Assembly: GCF_010731655.1 (NCBI RefSeq)
Contig: NZ_AP022619.1
Span: forward strand, 2,976,001-3,040,000
Origin: Mycobacterium paraseoulense
Lineage (GTDB): Bacteria; Actinomycetota; Actinomycetes; Mycobacteriales; Mycobacteriaceae
DNA length: 64,000 nt
Reading direction: 5' to 3'
Shown: piece by piece, positions 1-8,719 of the stretch
Numbering within the stretch: position 1 is the stretch's first letter
How the letters are laid out: every line of letters starts with the position of its first letter
Notes under the pieces: model-generated
The model's database searches: none
What the model was told of the DNA's origin: nothing
The model's input: only the letters and a program-made list of their open reading frames with translations
Position numbers and translations under genes: made by a program

Positions 1-160
1 TCTATCCCGACCACAGCAAGCACCCCAACGACCTAATCAGCACCAAACGACAAATTAGGGCCCGTAGGCCCCACCCTTTCGATCACAAGACGGTAACGAA
101 CCGGCCAATGTTGAGCAACTCCTGCGTGACTTTGTCAGCGGAATCGCCCGGCTCGGCGGC
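1..160 (-). promoter_or_regulatory. Leader/intergenic region downstream of tatD
   Basis: No gene is visible here. In mycobacteria tatD is normally followed by rpfB on the same strand, so this stretch probably belongs to the rpfB leader; that is inference from synteny because rpfB lies outside the window. A short perfect hairpin, GGGCC-CGTA-GGCCC, sits at 58-71. On the minus strand it is followed by TAATTTG, so it could be a weak terminator or attenuator stem. Confidence 0.3.
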
Positions 161-1015
161 CTAACCGGGAGCCAGTCCGTAGACCCGCCTGGCGTTGGCC
201 GTGGTGGTCCGGGCCAGCTCTTCGGCGGGACGACCCATCAGTTCAGCGACCGCTCGCACAGTATAAGGAAGGCAGTACGGCTCGTTCGGCGACCCGCGGT
301 AGGGATGCGGTGTCAAGAAGGGCGCGTCGGTCTCCACCAGAAGCTGCTGCGGCGGTATCAACGGAACCGCCTCCTGCAGGGCGCGCGCGTTGCGGAAGCT
401 CGCCGTTCCCGACAGGCTGAGCAACCATCCGGCGTCCACGCAACGCCGGGCCATCGCGGCGTCCGACGAGAAGCAGTGGAAGATCACGACGTCGGGAGCT
501 CCCTCGGCCACCAGCACGTCGAGCACCTCGGCGTCGGCCTCGCGGTTGTGGATCATCAGCGGCTTGCCGGACCGCTTGGCCAGGTCGATATGCCAGGCGA
601 AGGCTTCGCGCTGCGTGTCCGGCCGCGCGCACCCCTGGAGACGCCCGGGCCAATACAGGTCCAGGCCGGTCTCGCCGACGGCCACCACCCGCGGTTGCGC
701 CACCAGGCGCTCGATCTCGGTGCGCGCGTCGTCGTCCAGCGCGTCGGAGCGGGTCGGGTGCAGTCCCACCGCGGCATACACCCGCGGATCCCAGTCGGCG
801 GCTCGTGTCACCCAGCGCGCCGAATCCAGGTCGTCGGCGACCGTGACCACCGCGCCCACCCCGACCGCCGCGGCGCGGTCCACGATGGCGTGCACGTCCT
901 CGGCGTCGCGAGCCCCGCAGGCGTCGAGGTGGGTATGGGCGTCGACCAGGGGCGCCAGCGGTTCGGGTGCGGGCGGCGCTTCTCGTTCACCGGAGCGGTT
1001 GGAACTCACGGCCAC
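161..1015 (-). CDS. tatD: TatD family metal-dependent hydrolase/DNase
   Basis: 284 aa, amidohydrolase-like TIM barrel of the TatD family, a cytosolic metal-dependent exonuclease linked to DNA repair and turnover. Metal ligands are visible in order: DAHTHLD near residue 25 (HxH), GETGLD (Glu), IHNREAD (His), FHCFS (His) and ETDAPFLTP (Asp) near the C terminus. Start GTG at 1015; a second GTG two codons in is possible. It is divergent from metG with only 19 bp between the start codons, so both transcripts have very short leaders or none. This metG/tatD arrangement is the mycobacterial norm (Rv1007c/Rv1008). Confidence 0.93.
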   Translation of the reverse strand: MAVSSNRSGEREAPPAPEPLAPLVDAHTHLDACGARDAEDVHAIVDRAAAVGVGAVVTVADDLDSARWVTRAADWDPRVYAAVGLHPTRSDALDDDARTEIERLVAQPRVVAVGETGLDLYWPGRLQGCARPDTQREAFAWHIDLAKRSGKPLMIHNREADAEVLDVLVAEGAPDVVIFHCFSSDAAMARRCVDAGWLLSLSGTASFRNARALQEAVPLIPPQQLLVETDAPFLTPHPYRGSPNEPYCLPYTVRAVAELMGRPAEELARTTTANARRVYGLAPG

Positions 1016-1034
1016 ACAATAGGGTGGACTCTCG

Positions 1035-2585
1035 ATGAGGCCCTACTACATCACCACCGCGATCACGTATCCCAACGGCGATCCGCACGTCGGGCACGCC
1101 TACGAATACATCGCCACCGACGCCATCGCCCGGTTCAAGCGGCTGGACGGGTTCGACGTGCGATTCCTGACCGGCACCGACGAGCACGGACTCAAGATGG
1201 TCGAGACCGCCGCGGCCGAGGGCATTCCCACCGCCGAGCTGGCGCGGCGCAACTCGGACGCGTTCCAGCGTTTGCAGGAGAAGCTGAACATCTCCTTCGA
1301 CCGGTTCATCCGCACGACCGACGCCGACCACCACGAGGCCTCCAAGGCGATCTGGCGCCGGATGGAGGCCGCCGGGGACATCTACCTGGACACCTACTCC
1401 GGCTGGTACTCGGTGCGCGACGAGCGGTTCTTCGTCGAATCCGAGACCGCGCTCGTCGACGGGACCCGGATCGCCGTCGAAACCGGGACCCCGGTGACCT
1501 GGACCGAGGAGCAGACCTACTTCTTCCGGCTGTCGGCGTACGCCGACAAGCTGCTGGCCCACTACGACGCCAACCCCGATTTCATCGGGCCCGAGGTGCG
1601 CCGCAACGAGGTTGTCAGCTTCGTCTCCGGCGGGCTGCGCGATTTGTCGATCTCGCGCACCTCGTTCGACTGGGGCGTGAAAGTGCCCGGGCATCCCGAC
1701 CACGTCATGTATGTCTGGGTCGACGCGCTGACCAACTACCTGACCGGCGTCGGCTACCCGGACACCGAATCCGAGCTGTTCCGCCGCTACTGGCCGGCCG
1801 ACTTGCACATGATCGGCAAGGACATCATCCGATTCCACACCGTGTATTGGCCGGCTTTTCTGATGTCGGCCGGGATCGAATTGCCGCGCAGGGTTTTCGC
1901 GCACGGATTCCTGCTCAACCGTGGGCAGAAGATGAGCAAGTCGGTAGGCAACATCGTCGACCCGGTCGCCCTGATCGACACATTCGGCGTGGACCAGCTG
2001 CGCTACTTCCTGCTGCGGGAGGTGCCGTTCGGTCAGGACGGCAGCTACACCGAAGACGCCATCGTCACGCGCATCAACGCCGACCTGGCCAACGAGCTCG
2101 GCAACCTGGCCCAGCGGTCGTTGTCCATGGTGGCGAAGAACCTGGCTGGGGTCGTTCCCGAACCGGGTGAGCTGACGGGCGCGGACGCGGATCTGCTGGC
2201 GACGGCCGACGGATTGCTGGAGCGGGTGCGGGCCAGTTTCGACGGGCAGGCCATGCATCTGGCGCTGGAAGCGATCTGGCTGATGCTCGGCGAGGCGAAC
2301 AGGTACTTCTCTGCCCAACAGCCGTGGGTGTTGCGCAAGAGCGAGTCCGATCCGGACCAAATCCGGTTCCGGACCGTCCTGTACACCACGTGCGAGGCGG
2401 TTCGCATCGCGGCGCTGCTCGTCCAGCCCGTGATGCCCGACTCCGCCGGCAAGCTGCTCGACCTGCTCGGGCAGGCGGCGGATCAACGGGCGTTCGACGC
2501 CGTCGGCGCGCGCCTGGCCCCCGGCACGAAGCTGCCGCCGCCCAGCGGGGTGTTCCCCCGCCACCAGGTTCCCGAAGGGGAGTGA
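1035..2585 (+). CDS. metG: Methionyl-tRNA synthetase
   Basis: 516 aa, class I aminoacyl-tRNA synthetase that charges tRNA-Met in the cytosol. The HIGH-type signature is [14 protein letters not shown] close to the N terminus and the KMSKS loop is [10 protein letters not shown] around residue 300; the anticodon-binding helical domain fills the C-terminal third. The length matches the short mycobacterial form (about 519 aa) without the C-terminal dimerisation extension. Start ATG at 1035, 19 bp from divergent tatD. It marks the left border of the conserved backbone; everything from about 2.7 to 34.8 kb lies between this gene and pabB. Confidence 0.97.
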   Translation: MRPYYITTAITYPNGDPHVGHAYEYIATDAIARFKRLDGFDVRFLTGTDEHGLKMVETAAAEGIPTAELARRNSDAFQRLQEKLNISFDRFIRTTDADHHEASKAIWRRMEAAGDIYLDTYSGWYSVRDERFFVESETALVDGTRIAVETGTPVTWTEEQTYFFRLSAYADKLLAHYDANPDFIGPEVRRNEVVSFVSGGLRDLSISRTSFDWGVKVPGHPDHVMYVWVDALTNYLTGVGYPDTESELFRRYWPADLHMIGKDIIRFHTVYWPAFLMSAGIELPRRVFAHGFLLNRGQKMSKSVGNIVDPVALIDTFGVDQLRYFLLREVPFGQDGSYTEDAIVTRINADLANELGNLAQRSLSMVAKNLAGVVPEPGELTGADADLLATADGLLERVRASFDGQAMHLALEAIWLMLGEANRYFSAQQPWVLRKSESDPDQIRFRTVLYTTCEAVRIAALLVQPVMPDSAGKLLDLLGQAADQRAFDAVGARLAPGTKLPPPSGVFPRHQVPEGE

Positions 2586-2670
2586 ACGGCGCCGGCACCG
2601 CAGTGAAGTGACCGGGAAAAGTGCCGGGGCGCGAACGTTCCTATCCGCATCTGCGCAAAGGCCTCGTGTA

Positions 2671-2676
2671 TAGCCT
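2671..2676 (+). promoter_or_regulatory. Candidate -10 box for the PAS gene
   Basis: TAGCCT fits the mycobacterial TANNNT -10 consensus and ends 5 nt before the ATG at 2682. A transcript starting 6-7 nt downstream would begin at the start codon, which suggests a leaderless mRNA. No -35 match was identified. Confidence 0.35.
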
Positions 2677-2681
2677 ATGTT

Positions 2682-3101
2682 ATGCGCCATAATCGGCCGG
2701 TGGAGCGACGACGCAATCGGCATCATGGCGACTCGCCGATGACGGCCTTGAAGCAGCTGCCTGCGCTGGTTGTGCTGGAGCGCATTCCGATCCCGGTGCT
2801 GGCCATCGAGAACGATGGCGGCATCCTGTTTTCCAACGCCGCGTTCGCCGAGATGATGGGTTATGAGCCGGAGGAGGTGTTGTCGCTCCGGTTCCACCAG
2901 ATCTTCCATCAGGCGCCGGTCTCGGAATCGTTGTTATCGGTCGTTCATTCGCTGGCGAACATGGTCGTCGAACTGGCGCACAAGGACGGCTCTGTGGTGC
3001 GCGCCCTGATGAGCAAGTCGGCCGCGATGCGAGCCGACGACCAGTTCGTCCTCGCGGCATTCCAGGATCTGACCGAGCAGTTGTGGGAGGAAGACCGCTA
3101 G
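2682..3101 (+). CDS. Single-domain PAS protein
   Basis: 139 aa (120 aa if it starts at ATG 2739). One PAS fold spans about residues 27-135: a sensor-like start at IPIPVLAIENDGGILFSNAAF, then MGYEPEEVL, and an ending typical of PAS cores at FQDLTEQ. There is no attached kinase, GGDEF or HTH domain and no membrane segment, so it would act as a soluble sensory or adaptor module. A -10-like box directly before 2682 favours the longer, leaderless start; its first 19 residues are strongly basic (Arg/His-rich). It lies between metG and the BcsB-like gene, which converges on it. Ligand and partner are unknown. Confidence 0.7.
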   Translation: MRHNRPVERRRNRHHGDSPMTALKQLPALVVLERIPIPVLAIENDGGILFSNAAFAEMMGYEPEEVLSLRFHQIFHQAPVSESLLSVVHSLANMVVELAHKDGSVVRALMSKSAAMRADDQFVLAAFQDLTEQLWEEDR

Positions 3102-3155
3102 CCGCACCCGGTCGGGTCATAACGCTTGGCCTTGGCGGCGGTGCAGCGCCGAAAG

Positions 3156-5135
3156 CTAACGGCGCCGCCAGGATTCGCGCCTGGTGCGCCACACGATCAC
3201 GCCCGCGCCGACGATGGCGACCGCGACCCAGCCCGCGCCGAACCACCATAGCCAGCCCAGATCCGAGTGGCTCTGCGGTCCCGCGGCCGGACCGGCCCCG
3301 GGCGAGCGCTCGACGGTCACCGGGTCCCGCCCTCCCGGCGCGGACACCATCGCGACGCCTTTGAGCCGTTGCCAGCGTTTGTTGTCGCCACTCAGCCAGC
3401 GGAGCAGCTCGTCGAGCTGTGCGGGCGCGCCGTTGGATGTCGCCACCAACAGCGACCTGCCCTTGTTGAAAACCGTTTGGAGAGAGGCGAACCGGAGATC
3501 CGGGTCCAGCGTGAGCTTGGCGGGCTTGCCGTTGGATTCGACGGCGTTGACCGTGATCGGCCCGCTGGGCCCGGCAGACACCGGGAGCGCGACGTTGGAG
3601 TGGTTCCACCCGTCGGCCGCGATCAAGATCGCCGGATCCGACGAGTCGATCGCCTGTTGCACACTCGTGACCGTGGTGTACAACGGCACCGAGCTTATGC
3701 GCTGCAGCCCCACCACGACGCTGATCGCCCGCACGGTGTCGATCAACGAGTGGGCCTCGATGCCGACCTGCATCCGCGGCATCAAGGACTGCGGCACCGA
3801 TTGGAAGCCGTCCGGCACCGGTGGCGCGGCGGGACTGCTCTGGATAGTGCTGTCTCCGTTGATATTCACCGTCAGGAGCTGGTTACCCGGCCCGACGTTG
3901 TAGAAGTCGCCACAGTGCCCGGTGTTGGCCGCAACGTCGAGTACCAGGTCAAGGCTCGTGTATCGCTGCAAGAGCCGATCGGGCACGTCGATCCAGCGGT
4001 CAATGGTGCCCTGGCCGTCGGTCGGCCAGTGGTCGATGGTTTCCGGGCCGATCGTCACAGCGATCCGGCCGGCGACGTTTCCCGGTGTCGGGGTGTAGGA
4101 GCCCAGGAGATGCACGCGCACGTCGTGCACCGATCTGGCGAACCGGGTCTGATCGACTCCGATCGACACCCGCGGTTGTAGCGACGTGGAGTTGAGGACC
4201 GGCTGCCCGAGCTCGCGCAGCGCAACGGTGTTGCCGGGCTGCTGCAGACTGGGCTTGAGTTCTTCCACCGCCGCCCTGGACGACAGAGCCAGCTGCGATA
4301 CGTCGTTGAACAGCACGGCAGTGTTCGATTCGTCGGACTGGCCGAGCGGTCCCGACATCAGTAACCACGGCACCCCGGAGGCGCCCTGGAGCGAAAGCCC
4401 GTTGTCGGGGCCTTCTTTCACGACGATCTGACGTTCCAGCGGTTGCGGCGGCGTCGGCGGTGCGGCCTGTCCTTCGGCCAACGGGATCACGGCGATCTCG
4501 GGGTTCTGCCTGCCGTAGCGTGCGGCCGCGGACGCGGCCAGTTGGACCGCCGTGTCGGATTCGTTCGCCGACGGCGATGGCGGCAGGAAGATGGAGAGCT
4601 TTCGCAGCACCGGTGGCAGGAAGTGGGCCACCGTGGTGGGCGGCAGTTCGACCCCGGTGTAGGTGATCGACCCGTTGGCCAGACGTAGCGGGCTCTCCGG
4701 GTACAAGCAGTATCCGTCCAACGGCACCACGTAGGAACGCAGCGTCACGGTCAGCCAGTTGTCGTTGACTTCCGCACCCGCCAGGGGAATGACGATCGGC
4801 GTCTGGTCGGCGGACGGCAGATTCAGTCGCGCAAGAGTTCGTTCACCCTGCGAGACGGTGAGCATGCCAGACCGCAAATTGATCGGCAATTCGACGGTGG
4901 CGTTCAGTGCCGTCGGTGTCAGACCGTGCAGCACCGGCACGGTCAGCTGTTGGGTGCTTGTCACGCCCCAGAACTCCAGGGTGGGGGCGGATCCAATGTC
5001 GGTCAGCGACAGTGTCGGCGAGTCCGTCGCCGTAACCGGGTCGCCGGGCGCAGCCCACGATGCCGGAGCGCTCATCACCAATAGTCCGGACACAGCGGCC
5101 ATCGCCACCACTTTGCCTAGCAGGCTCGGGTACAT
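3156..5135 (-). CDS. BcsB-like exported membrane-anchored protein
   Basis: 659 aa from ATG 5135, chosen because the signal peptide (MYPSLLGKVVAMAAVSG, cleavage near ASWAAPG) begins there; the frame stays open to GTG 5222. The body is a large extracytoplasmic region resembling the cellulose-synthase accessory subunit BcsB (alternating jelly-roll carbohydrate-binding and flavodoxin-like domains). One TM helix (LWWFGAGWVAVAIVGAGVIV) is followed by an RRESWRRR cytoplasmic tail, the BcsB topology. In cellulose systems BcsB guides the nascent glucan across the periplasm with BcsA. No BcsA-like GT2/PilZ gene is in the window, so the glycan partner is unknown; the neighbouring exopolysaccharide locus is a candidate. 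The family call is by overall architecture, not a search. Confidence 0.7.
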   Translation of the reverse strand: MYPSLLGKVVAMAAVSGLLVMSAPASWAAPGDPVTATDSPTLSLTDIGSAPTLEFWGVTSTQQLTVPVLHGLTPTALNATVELPINLRSGMLTVSQGERTLARLNLPSADQTPIVIPLAGAEVNDNWLTVTLRSYVVPLDGYCLYPESPLRLANGSITYTGVELPPTTVAHFLPPVLRKLSIFLPPSPSANESDTAVQLAASAAARYGRQNPEIAVIPLAEGQAAPPTPPQPLERQIVVKEGPDNGLSLQGASGVPWLLMSGPLGQSDESNTAVLFNDVSQLALSSRAAVEELKPSLQQPGNTVALRELGQPVLNSTSLQPRVSIGVDQTRFARSVHDVRVHLLGSYTPTPGNVAGRIAVTIGPETIDHWPTDGQGTIDRWIDVPDRLLQRYTSLDLVLDVAANTGHCGDFYNVGPGNQLLTVNINGDSTIQSSPAAPPVPDGFQSVPQSLMPRMQVGIEAHSLIDTVRAISVVVGLQRISSVPLYTTVTSVQQAIDSSDPAILIAADGWNHSNVALPVSAGPSGPITVNAVESNGKPAKLTLDPDLRFASLQTVFNKGRSLLVATSNGAPAQLDELLRWLSGDNKRWQRLKGVAMVSAPGGRDPVTVERSPGAGPAAGPQSHSDLGWLWWFGAGWVAVAIVGAGVIVWRTRRESWRRR

Positions 5136-5248
5136 CACCGGAACAGTATGCATTGTGGAAAGCGCATCGAGCCCGGTTATCGAATCCCCGTCTCGACGAC
5201 CCCGAAAGAGCGTGTGGCACACCCGGCCCGAACTTCGGTGACCGGAAG

Positions 5249-5959
5249 CTAACCGATTAAGGGCTCGGTGTCGGCGTCCGCGCGGGCCGCGATGGCGGGG
5301 GCGTGGCGCATGATTTCGCGGCCAAGGAATTGCCGGAAATATGGAAGCGACGCCTCCGTGACGGTGCCGGGAAGCAGAAGCTCCAAGATCTGACGCAAGC
5401 GTCCGGTGGTGTCACCGGCGACGGTCCTGGCGGCGTCTTGGCGAGCTATCGCATTGGATACCAACCGCGTTCCGAACATGGCGCCGACGAGGAACTCGGA
5501 GAGCACTTCGGGGTCGACGTCCTTGCGCAGGTCGCCCTCGCCGATCGCCCGCTTGGCCTGCTCAGCGATCTTCCCGGCCAGGTCGGCGTAGAAGCTCGCG
5601 GCGGCCTCGTTCAATCCGCTTAAGGCAGAGGCCAATTGCTCGGATGTGCGAACCATCTTGTCGGTGTTCAGTACTTCGACGATCATGAAGGCGCCGTGTA
5701 GCAGGTTCTCCAGCCCAGGCGACGACGAGCCGCATACGTTGGCGAAAGCGGTGAGAAGGGTCTCGGAGCCTTCGTTGAGAATGTCGGACGCCAACGATTC
5801 CTTCGAATCAAAGTGGTGATAGAGGGCGCCCTTGGTCATGCCGGTCCGCTCGATGATCGCGCCCCACCCCGCGGCGGCATATCCGACTTCGCCGAACACC
5901 TCGATCGCCGCATCGAGAATCCGGCGCCGAGTGGCTTCGGATCGGATCTGACGCGCCAT
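5249..5959 (-). CDS. TetR family regulator, gamma-butyrolactone-receptor-like (1)
   Basis: 236 aa. N-terminal TetR helix-turn-helix at about residues 8-55 (RRRILDAAIEVFGEVGYAA, then TGMTKGALYHHFDSKESLA). The wording is that of the ArpA/ScbR type of Streptomyces signalling receptors. The ligand-binding C-terminal domain is helical and ends with PYFRQFLGREI. A strong Shine-Dalgarno (GGAGGTG on the minus strand, just before ATG 5959) supports the start. It is followed 113 bp later by the BcsB-like gene on the same strand. The next regulator upstream shares its layout and the YFRQFL tail, suggesting duplication. Target and inducer are unknown. Confidence 0.88.
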   Translation of the reverse strand: MARQIRSEATRRRILDAAIEVFGEVGYAAAGWGAIIERTGMTKGALYHHFDSKESLASDILNEGSETLLTAFANVCGSSSPGLENLLHGAFMIVEVLNTDKMVRTSEQLASALSGLNEAAASFYADLAGKIAEQAKRAIGEGDLRKDVDPEVLSEFLVGAMFGTRLVSNAIARQDAARTVAGDTTGRLRQILELLLPGTVTEASLPYFRQFLGREIMRHAPAIAARADADTEPLIG

Positions 5960-6087
5960 TATTCCTGCACCTCCGGAGTCGCGTCCGATGCGCGAAGCCG
6001 TGGGTCTGGCCTCACATCTGCCGCCGAGGCGTCCAAGGCTAGCAGCCGTGGCGACCGGGAGCGCGCGGTGCGGTCAGCCCCCATCCG

Positions 6088-6765
6088 TTACGTCGAATCT
6101 TCATCGGGCGAACTGGCGTTGACGGCGAGGGCCGCGCGCCGCCTTAGGAATTGACGGAAGTAATCGGTTCGGTCCGGTCGCAGGATCCCGCCCAGGATAA
6201 GCATCCAGCAGTTCTCCAGATCGAGCAGGAACCGTTCCGGTTCGTCCAGATTGCTGGTCTTCCGCAGCCCCATGTGCAGGGCCACCATCAGGCGTCCCAC
6301 GTCGCGCGGATCGCATTGGTCGTCGATGTCGCCCTCGGCGATCGCCTGCGCAACGACGTCCGCCAACGCGTCCACCCAGCCGTTCATCAGGGTGTCCTGC
6401 AGTCCTTCGGAGTGCCCGACCGACTCGATCAGATTCAGGCCCGCCCTGACCAGATCCGTCTTGATGTCTTGAACCGCGATCAGATACGAGAAGTCGATCA
6501 GGGTTTCCAGACCGGAAAGCCCTCTGGTCAACAGGTCTCCCACGGCGACGGTGGCCGCGGCGATCTGCTTGTTGATGAGCTGCACCGCCAGGGCGTGTTT
6601 CGACTTGAAGTGGAAATACATCGCGCCTTTGGTCAGCTGAGCCTCGGCGAGGATGTCATCGAGTCCGACGTCGTGGTACGGCCGGCGCGCGAACTGATGC
6701 GAGGCGGCCTGCAGAATCTGTCGCCGCGTCGCATCCGCACGCCCGTCCGGTGAATGGGTCGTCAT
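6088..6765 (-). CDS. TetR family regulator, gamma-butyrolactone-receptor-like (2)
   Basis: 225 aa. HTH at about residues 12-58 (TRRQILQAASHQFARRPY, then LTKGAMYFHFKSKHALA), again closest in style to ScbR/ArpA-type TetR receptors; the C-terminal ligand domain ends DYFRQFLRRR, matching the neighbouring regulator's tail. It is oriented away from the PPE gene and the exopolysaccharide genes, with a 690-bp AT-richer intergenic region containing several palindromes in front of it, so autoregulation and control of the rightward genes are plausible. No butyrolactone synthase-like gene is present in the window. Confidence 0.87.
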   Translation of the reverse strand: MTTHSPDGRADATRRQILQAASHQFARRPYHDVGLDDILAEAQLTKGAMYFHFKSKHALAVQLINKQIAAATVAVGDLLTRGLSGLETLIDFSYLIAVQDIKTDLVRAGLNLIESVGHSEGLQDTLMNGWVDALADVVAQAIAEGDIDDQCDPRDVGRLMVALHMGLRKTSNLDEPERFLLDLENCWMLILGGILRPDRTDYFRQFLRRRAALAVNASSPDEDST

Positions 6766-7455
6766 CGGAATTGCCGGCCCAGGTCGTCGGGCCGGACGGC
6801 CCGGCCCGGGCGCAGAGGCCTGTGCCCGGCGGGAGTGCCGGCCCCTAATCCGTGGGCGACGCGCGCGATCCTGCGGGGGGTGGCGACCCGAACCTGGTCG
6901 ACGGCCGTCAGGTTGATCAGCAGGGCAAACACCTCGGTTCTCAGGCGGTTTCGCATCGATACCGACCGGCCACCCCCGGGCAGTTCTCTGGCCAAGTCCG
7001 AGGTTAGCAGCCGCGGGCGCCCGGGTTGACGGTCCCGTAAATACCTGTAGTCCAGATCACAGGACCTTTACAGACCAATAGTATGTTTTATACGCTATTA
7101 TCACATTGTCAGTTTGTACGCGAGCGCTGCCCAGACCTCGACCTCAAGTGTTTGAGCAGCAAATACGCCCGGATCCGGGCCATCTGCGGGCGCGAGGAGA
7201 AGCACATGCCGGTCGTGACCACCGGGGCACGTGGGCTGGCGGCCTGGGCAGTTGGACCACTGGCCAAGGGACTAAATACCTTGGCAGCCGCACGCAAAAT
7301 ACTCTTCGCCAGCGCAAACCTCTTTGTTCATACTTTAAGTATGTTTAGTTGCGGAATGCCGGCGCTGGAGTACGTCGTCGCCGAAGCTGATGGATCCGGC
7401 GTTAGCGGGCGTTCACCCGCGGCCAACCGGGCCGCCAATAGGGCGAGGGCCTGAC
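6766..7455. promoter_or_regulatory. 690-bp divergent control region with palindromes
   Basis: The longest stretch without a confident gene. The left part (6766-7020) is GC-rich with nothing recognisable. From about 7020 it becomes AT-rich and holds candidate protein-binding sites: arms AATAGTAT (7077-7084) and ATAC-G-CTATT (7090-7099) around GTTTT; a perfect 14-bp palindrome GCCCGGATCCGGGC at 7167-7180; and a perfect 15-bp palindrome CATACTTTAAGTATG at 7329-7343. The hexamer AGTATG occurs in both the first and third sites. It lies between TetR gene 2 (leftward) and the PPE gene (rightward), so TetR operators are the natural guess. Confidence 0.5.
7206..7454 (+). CDS. Possible small protein directly upstream of the PPE gene
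   Basis: 82 aa, unrecognised. In favour: a good Shine-Dalgarno (GAGGAGA at 7194-7200) six bases before ATG 7206, and a stop codon one base before the PPE start, which would allow translational coupling. Against: the middle is AT-rich, codon choice is poor for this genome, and the 15-bp palindrome at 7329-7343 lies inside it. The N-terminal half is mildly hydrophobic ([14 protein letters not shown]). It does not resemble a PE protein. It could equally be untranslated leader. Confidence 0.25.
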   Translation: MPVVTTGARGLAAWAVGPLAKGLNTLAAARKILFASANLFVHTLSMFSCGMPALEYVVAEADGSGVSGRSPAANRAANRARA

Positions 7456-8661
7456 GTGATCGATTTCGGCGCCTTTCCCCCGGAGTTCAACTCCGCACGG
7501 ATGTATGCCGGCCCCGGTCCGCTTTCCCTGGTTGCCGCCGCGGTGGCCTGGGACAGCCTGGCCGCCGAATTGCACACCGCGGCAAGCTGTTACCGCTCGG
7601 TGATCGCGGGACTGACGACGGGACGCTGGTTGGGTCCCTCGTCGTTGACCATGGCGTCCGCGTTCGCCCCCTACATGGCCTGGACCGCTGGCGCGGCCGC
7701 GCGGGCGGCGGAATCGGCCGGTCAGGCAAGGCTCGCCGTGGAGGTATACGAGGCCGCCTTCGCGATGACCGTTCCACCGCCTGCGGTCGCCGCCAACCGG
7801 GTTCAGCTCGCGACACTGATCGCGACCAATTTCTTCGGCCAGAACTCGGCGGCGATCGCGGCCACCGAAGCCGAATACGGCGAGATGTGGGCGCAGGACG
7901 CCGCGGCGATGTATGAGTACGCCGCGGGTTCGGCGGCCGCCTGCGAGGTCACCCCGTTCACCCCGCCCCCGAACGTCACCGACTCGGCCGGTTTGGCCAA
8001 CCAGAGCAGCGCGGTCGCCCAGTCCGAAACGCTGACCGCGACGCATACGTCCCTGTCGCACATGATGTCCACGGTGCCCAATACCCTGCAGGGGCTTTCG
8101 TCGCCGATGACCGCCGGGACCGCCACACTCGGCGACGTGGGTACCGGCGCCGGAAGTGCGGTCGGCACGACGACCACTACGGCCAGTTCCTCGCTCATGA
8201 ACAGCCTCGCGTCCAGCCTGCCCAGCGCGCTTCCCACCTACTTCATGGCCGGAGCGACGCCGCTGTACGGGATGTCCTCCATCCTGGGCATGGCCCAAAC
8301 CGCGCAGGGCTTGGCGAACGGGGCGATGTCAGCCGCGGGCACCGCGGCCGCGGGGGCGGCCAGCGCGGCGAGCACCGGCGCCGGCGCACTCGGGTCACTC
8401 GGATCGGGTGTCATCGGCAGTCTGGGCAGCGCGGCTTCGCTCGGACCGCTGGCGGTGCCGGCCAGTTGGACCAGCGTGATCCCCGCGGCTCAGAGCGCCG
8501 CCTCCGCGTTGCCGAACATCAGCCTCGCCGGCGCCAACGTGCCGCCCAGCATCATGGGCTCGCTGCCGCGCCTGGCCGCCGCGTCGGGCAAGAACCTCGG
8601 GCCCCGCTACGGGACCATCCCGACCGTGATGACGCGCCCGCCGTCGGGTGGATACGCGTAG
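7456..8661 (+). CDS. PPE family protein (SVP-like subgroup)
   Basis: 401 aa from GTG 7456, chosen because the conserved PPE N terminus ([20 protein letters not shown]) starts there and GAGGG lies six bases upstream. The PPE domain covers about residues 1-180; the rest is Ala/Gly/Ser/Thr-rich. [10 protein letters not shown] motif near residue 325 resembles the GxxSVPxxW signature of the PPE-SVP group. PPE proteins are secreted by type VII systems, usually as heterodimers with a PE protein; no PE gene is adjacent, so this is an unpaired PPE that would need a partner elsewhere. It sits just upstream of the exopolysaccharide genes on the same strand. Confidence 0.9.
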   Translation: MIDFGAFPPEFNSARMYAGPGPLSLVAAAVAWDSLAAELHTAASCYRSVIAGLTTGRWLGPSSLTMASAFAPYMAWTAGAAARAAESAGQARLAVEVYEAAFAMTVPPPAVAANRVQLATLIATNFFGQNSAAIAATEAEYGEMWAQDAAAMYEYAAGSAAACEVTPFTPPPNVTDSAGLANQSSAVAQSETLTATHTSLSHMMSTVPNTLQGLSSPMTAGTATLGDVGTGAGSAVGTTTTTASSSLMNSLASSLPSALPTYFMAGATPLYGMSSILGMAQTAQGLANGAMSAAGTAAAGAASAASTGAGALGSLGSGVIGSLGSAASLGPLAVPASWTSVIPAAQSAASALPNISLAGANVPPSIMGSLPRLAAASGKNLGPRYGTIPTVMTRPPSGGYA

Positions 8662-8719
8662 GCCATCGGATGAACCTAGACCAATCAACAGGCGCGCCCC
8701 GTCGCGGAAGGAGCGGTAG

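Noticed and set aside
305..2170. Long open frame (about 620 codons) crossing tatD and metG on the plus strand
   Set aside because: It runs antisense through tatD and out of frame through metG, both certain genes. The Arg/His/Pro-rich translation is typical of shadow frames in high-GC DNA.
2592..2627. Possible terminator after metG (CCGGCAC and GTGCCGG)
   Set aside because: Seven-bp arms are separated by a 22-nt loop with no T-tract; too weak to annotate as a terminator.
6762..6995. 77-codon minus-strand frame ahead of TetR gene 2
   Set aside because: No Shine-Dalgarno and no recognisable family. It overlaps the TetR start by a few bases, and its composition changes to the Arg/Pro-rich shadow type.
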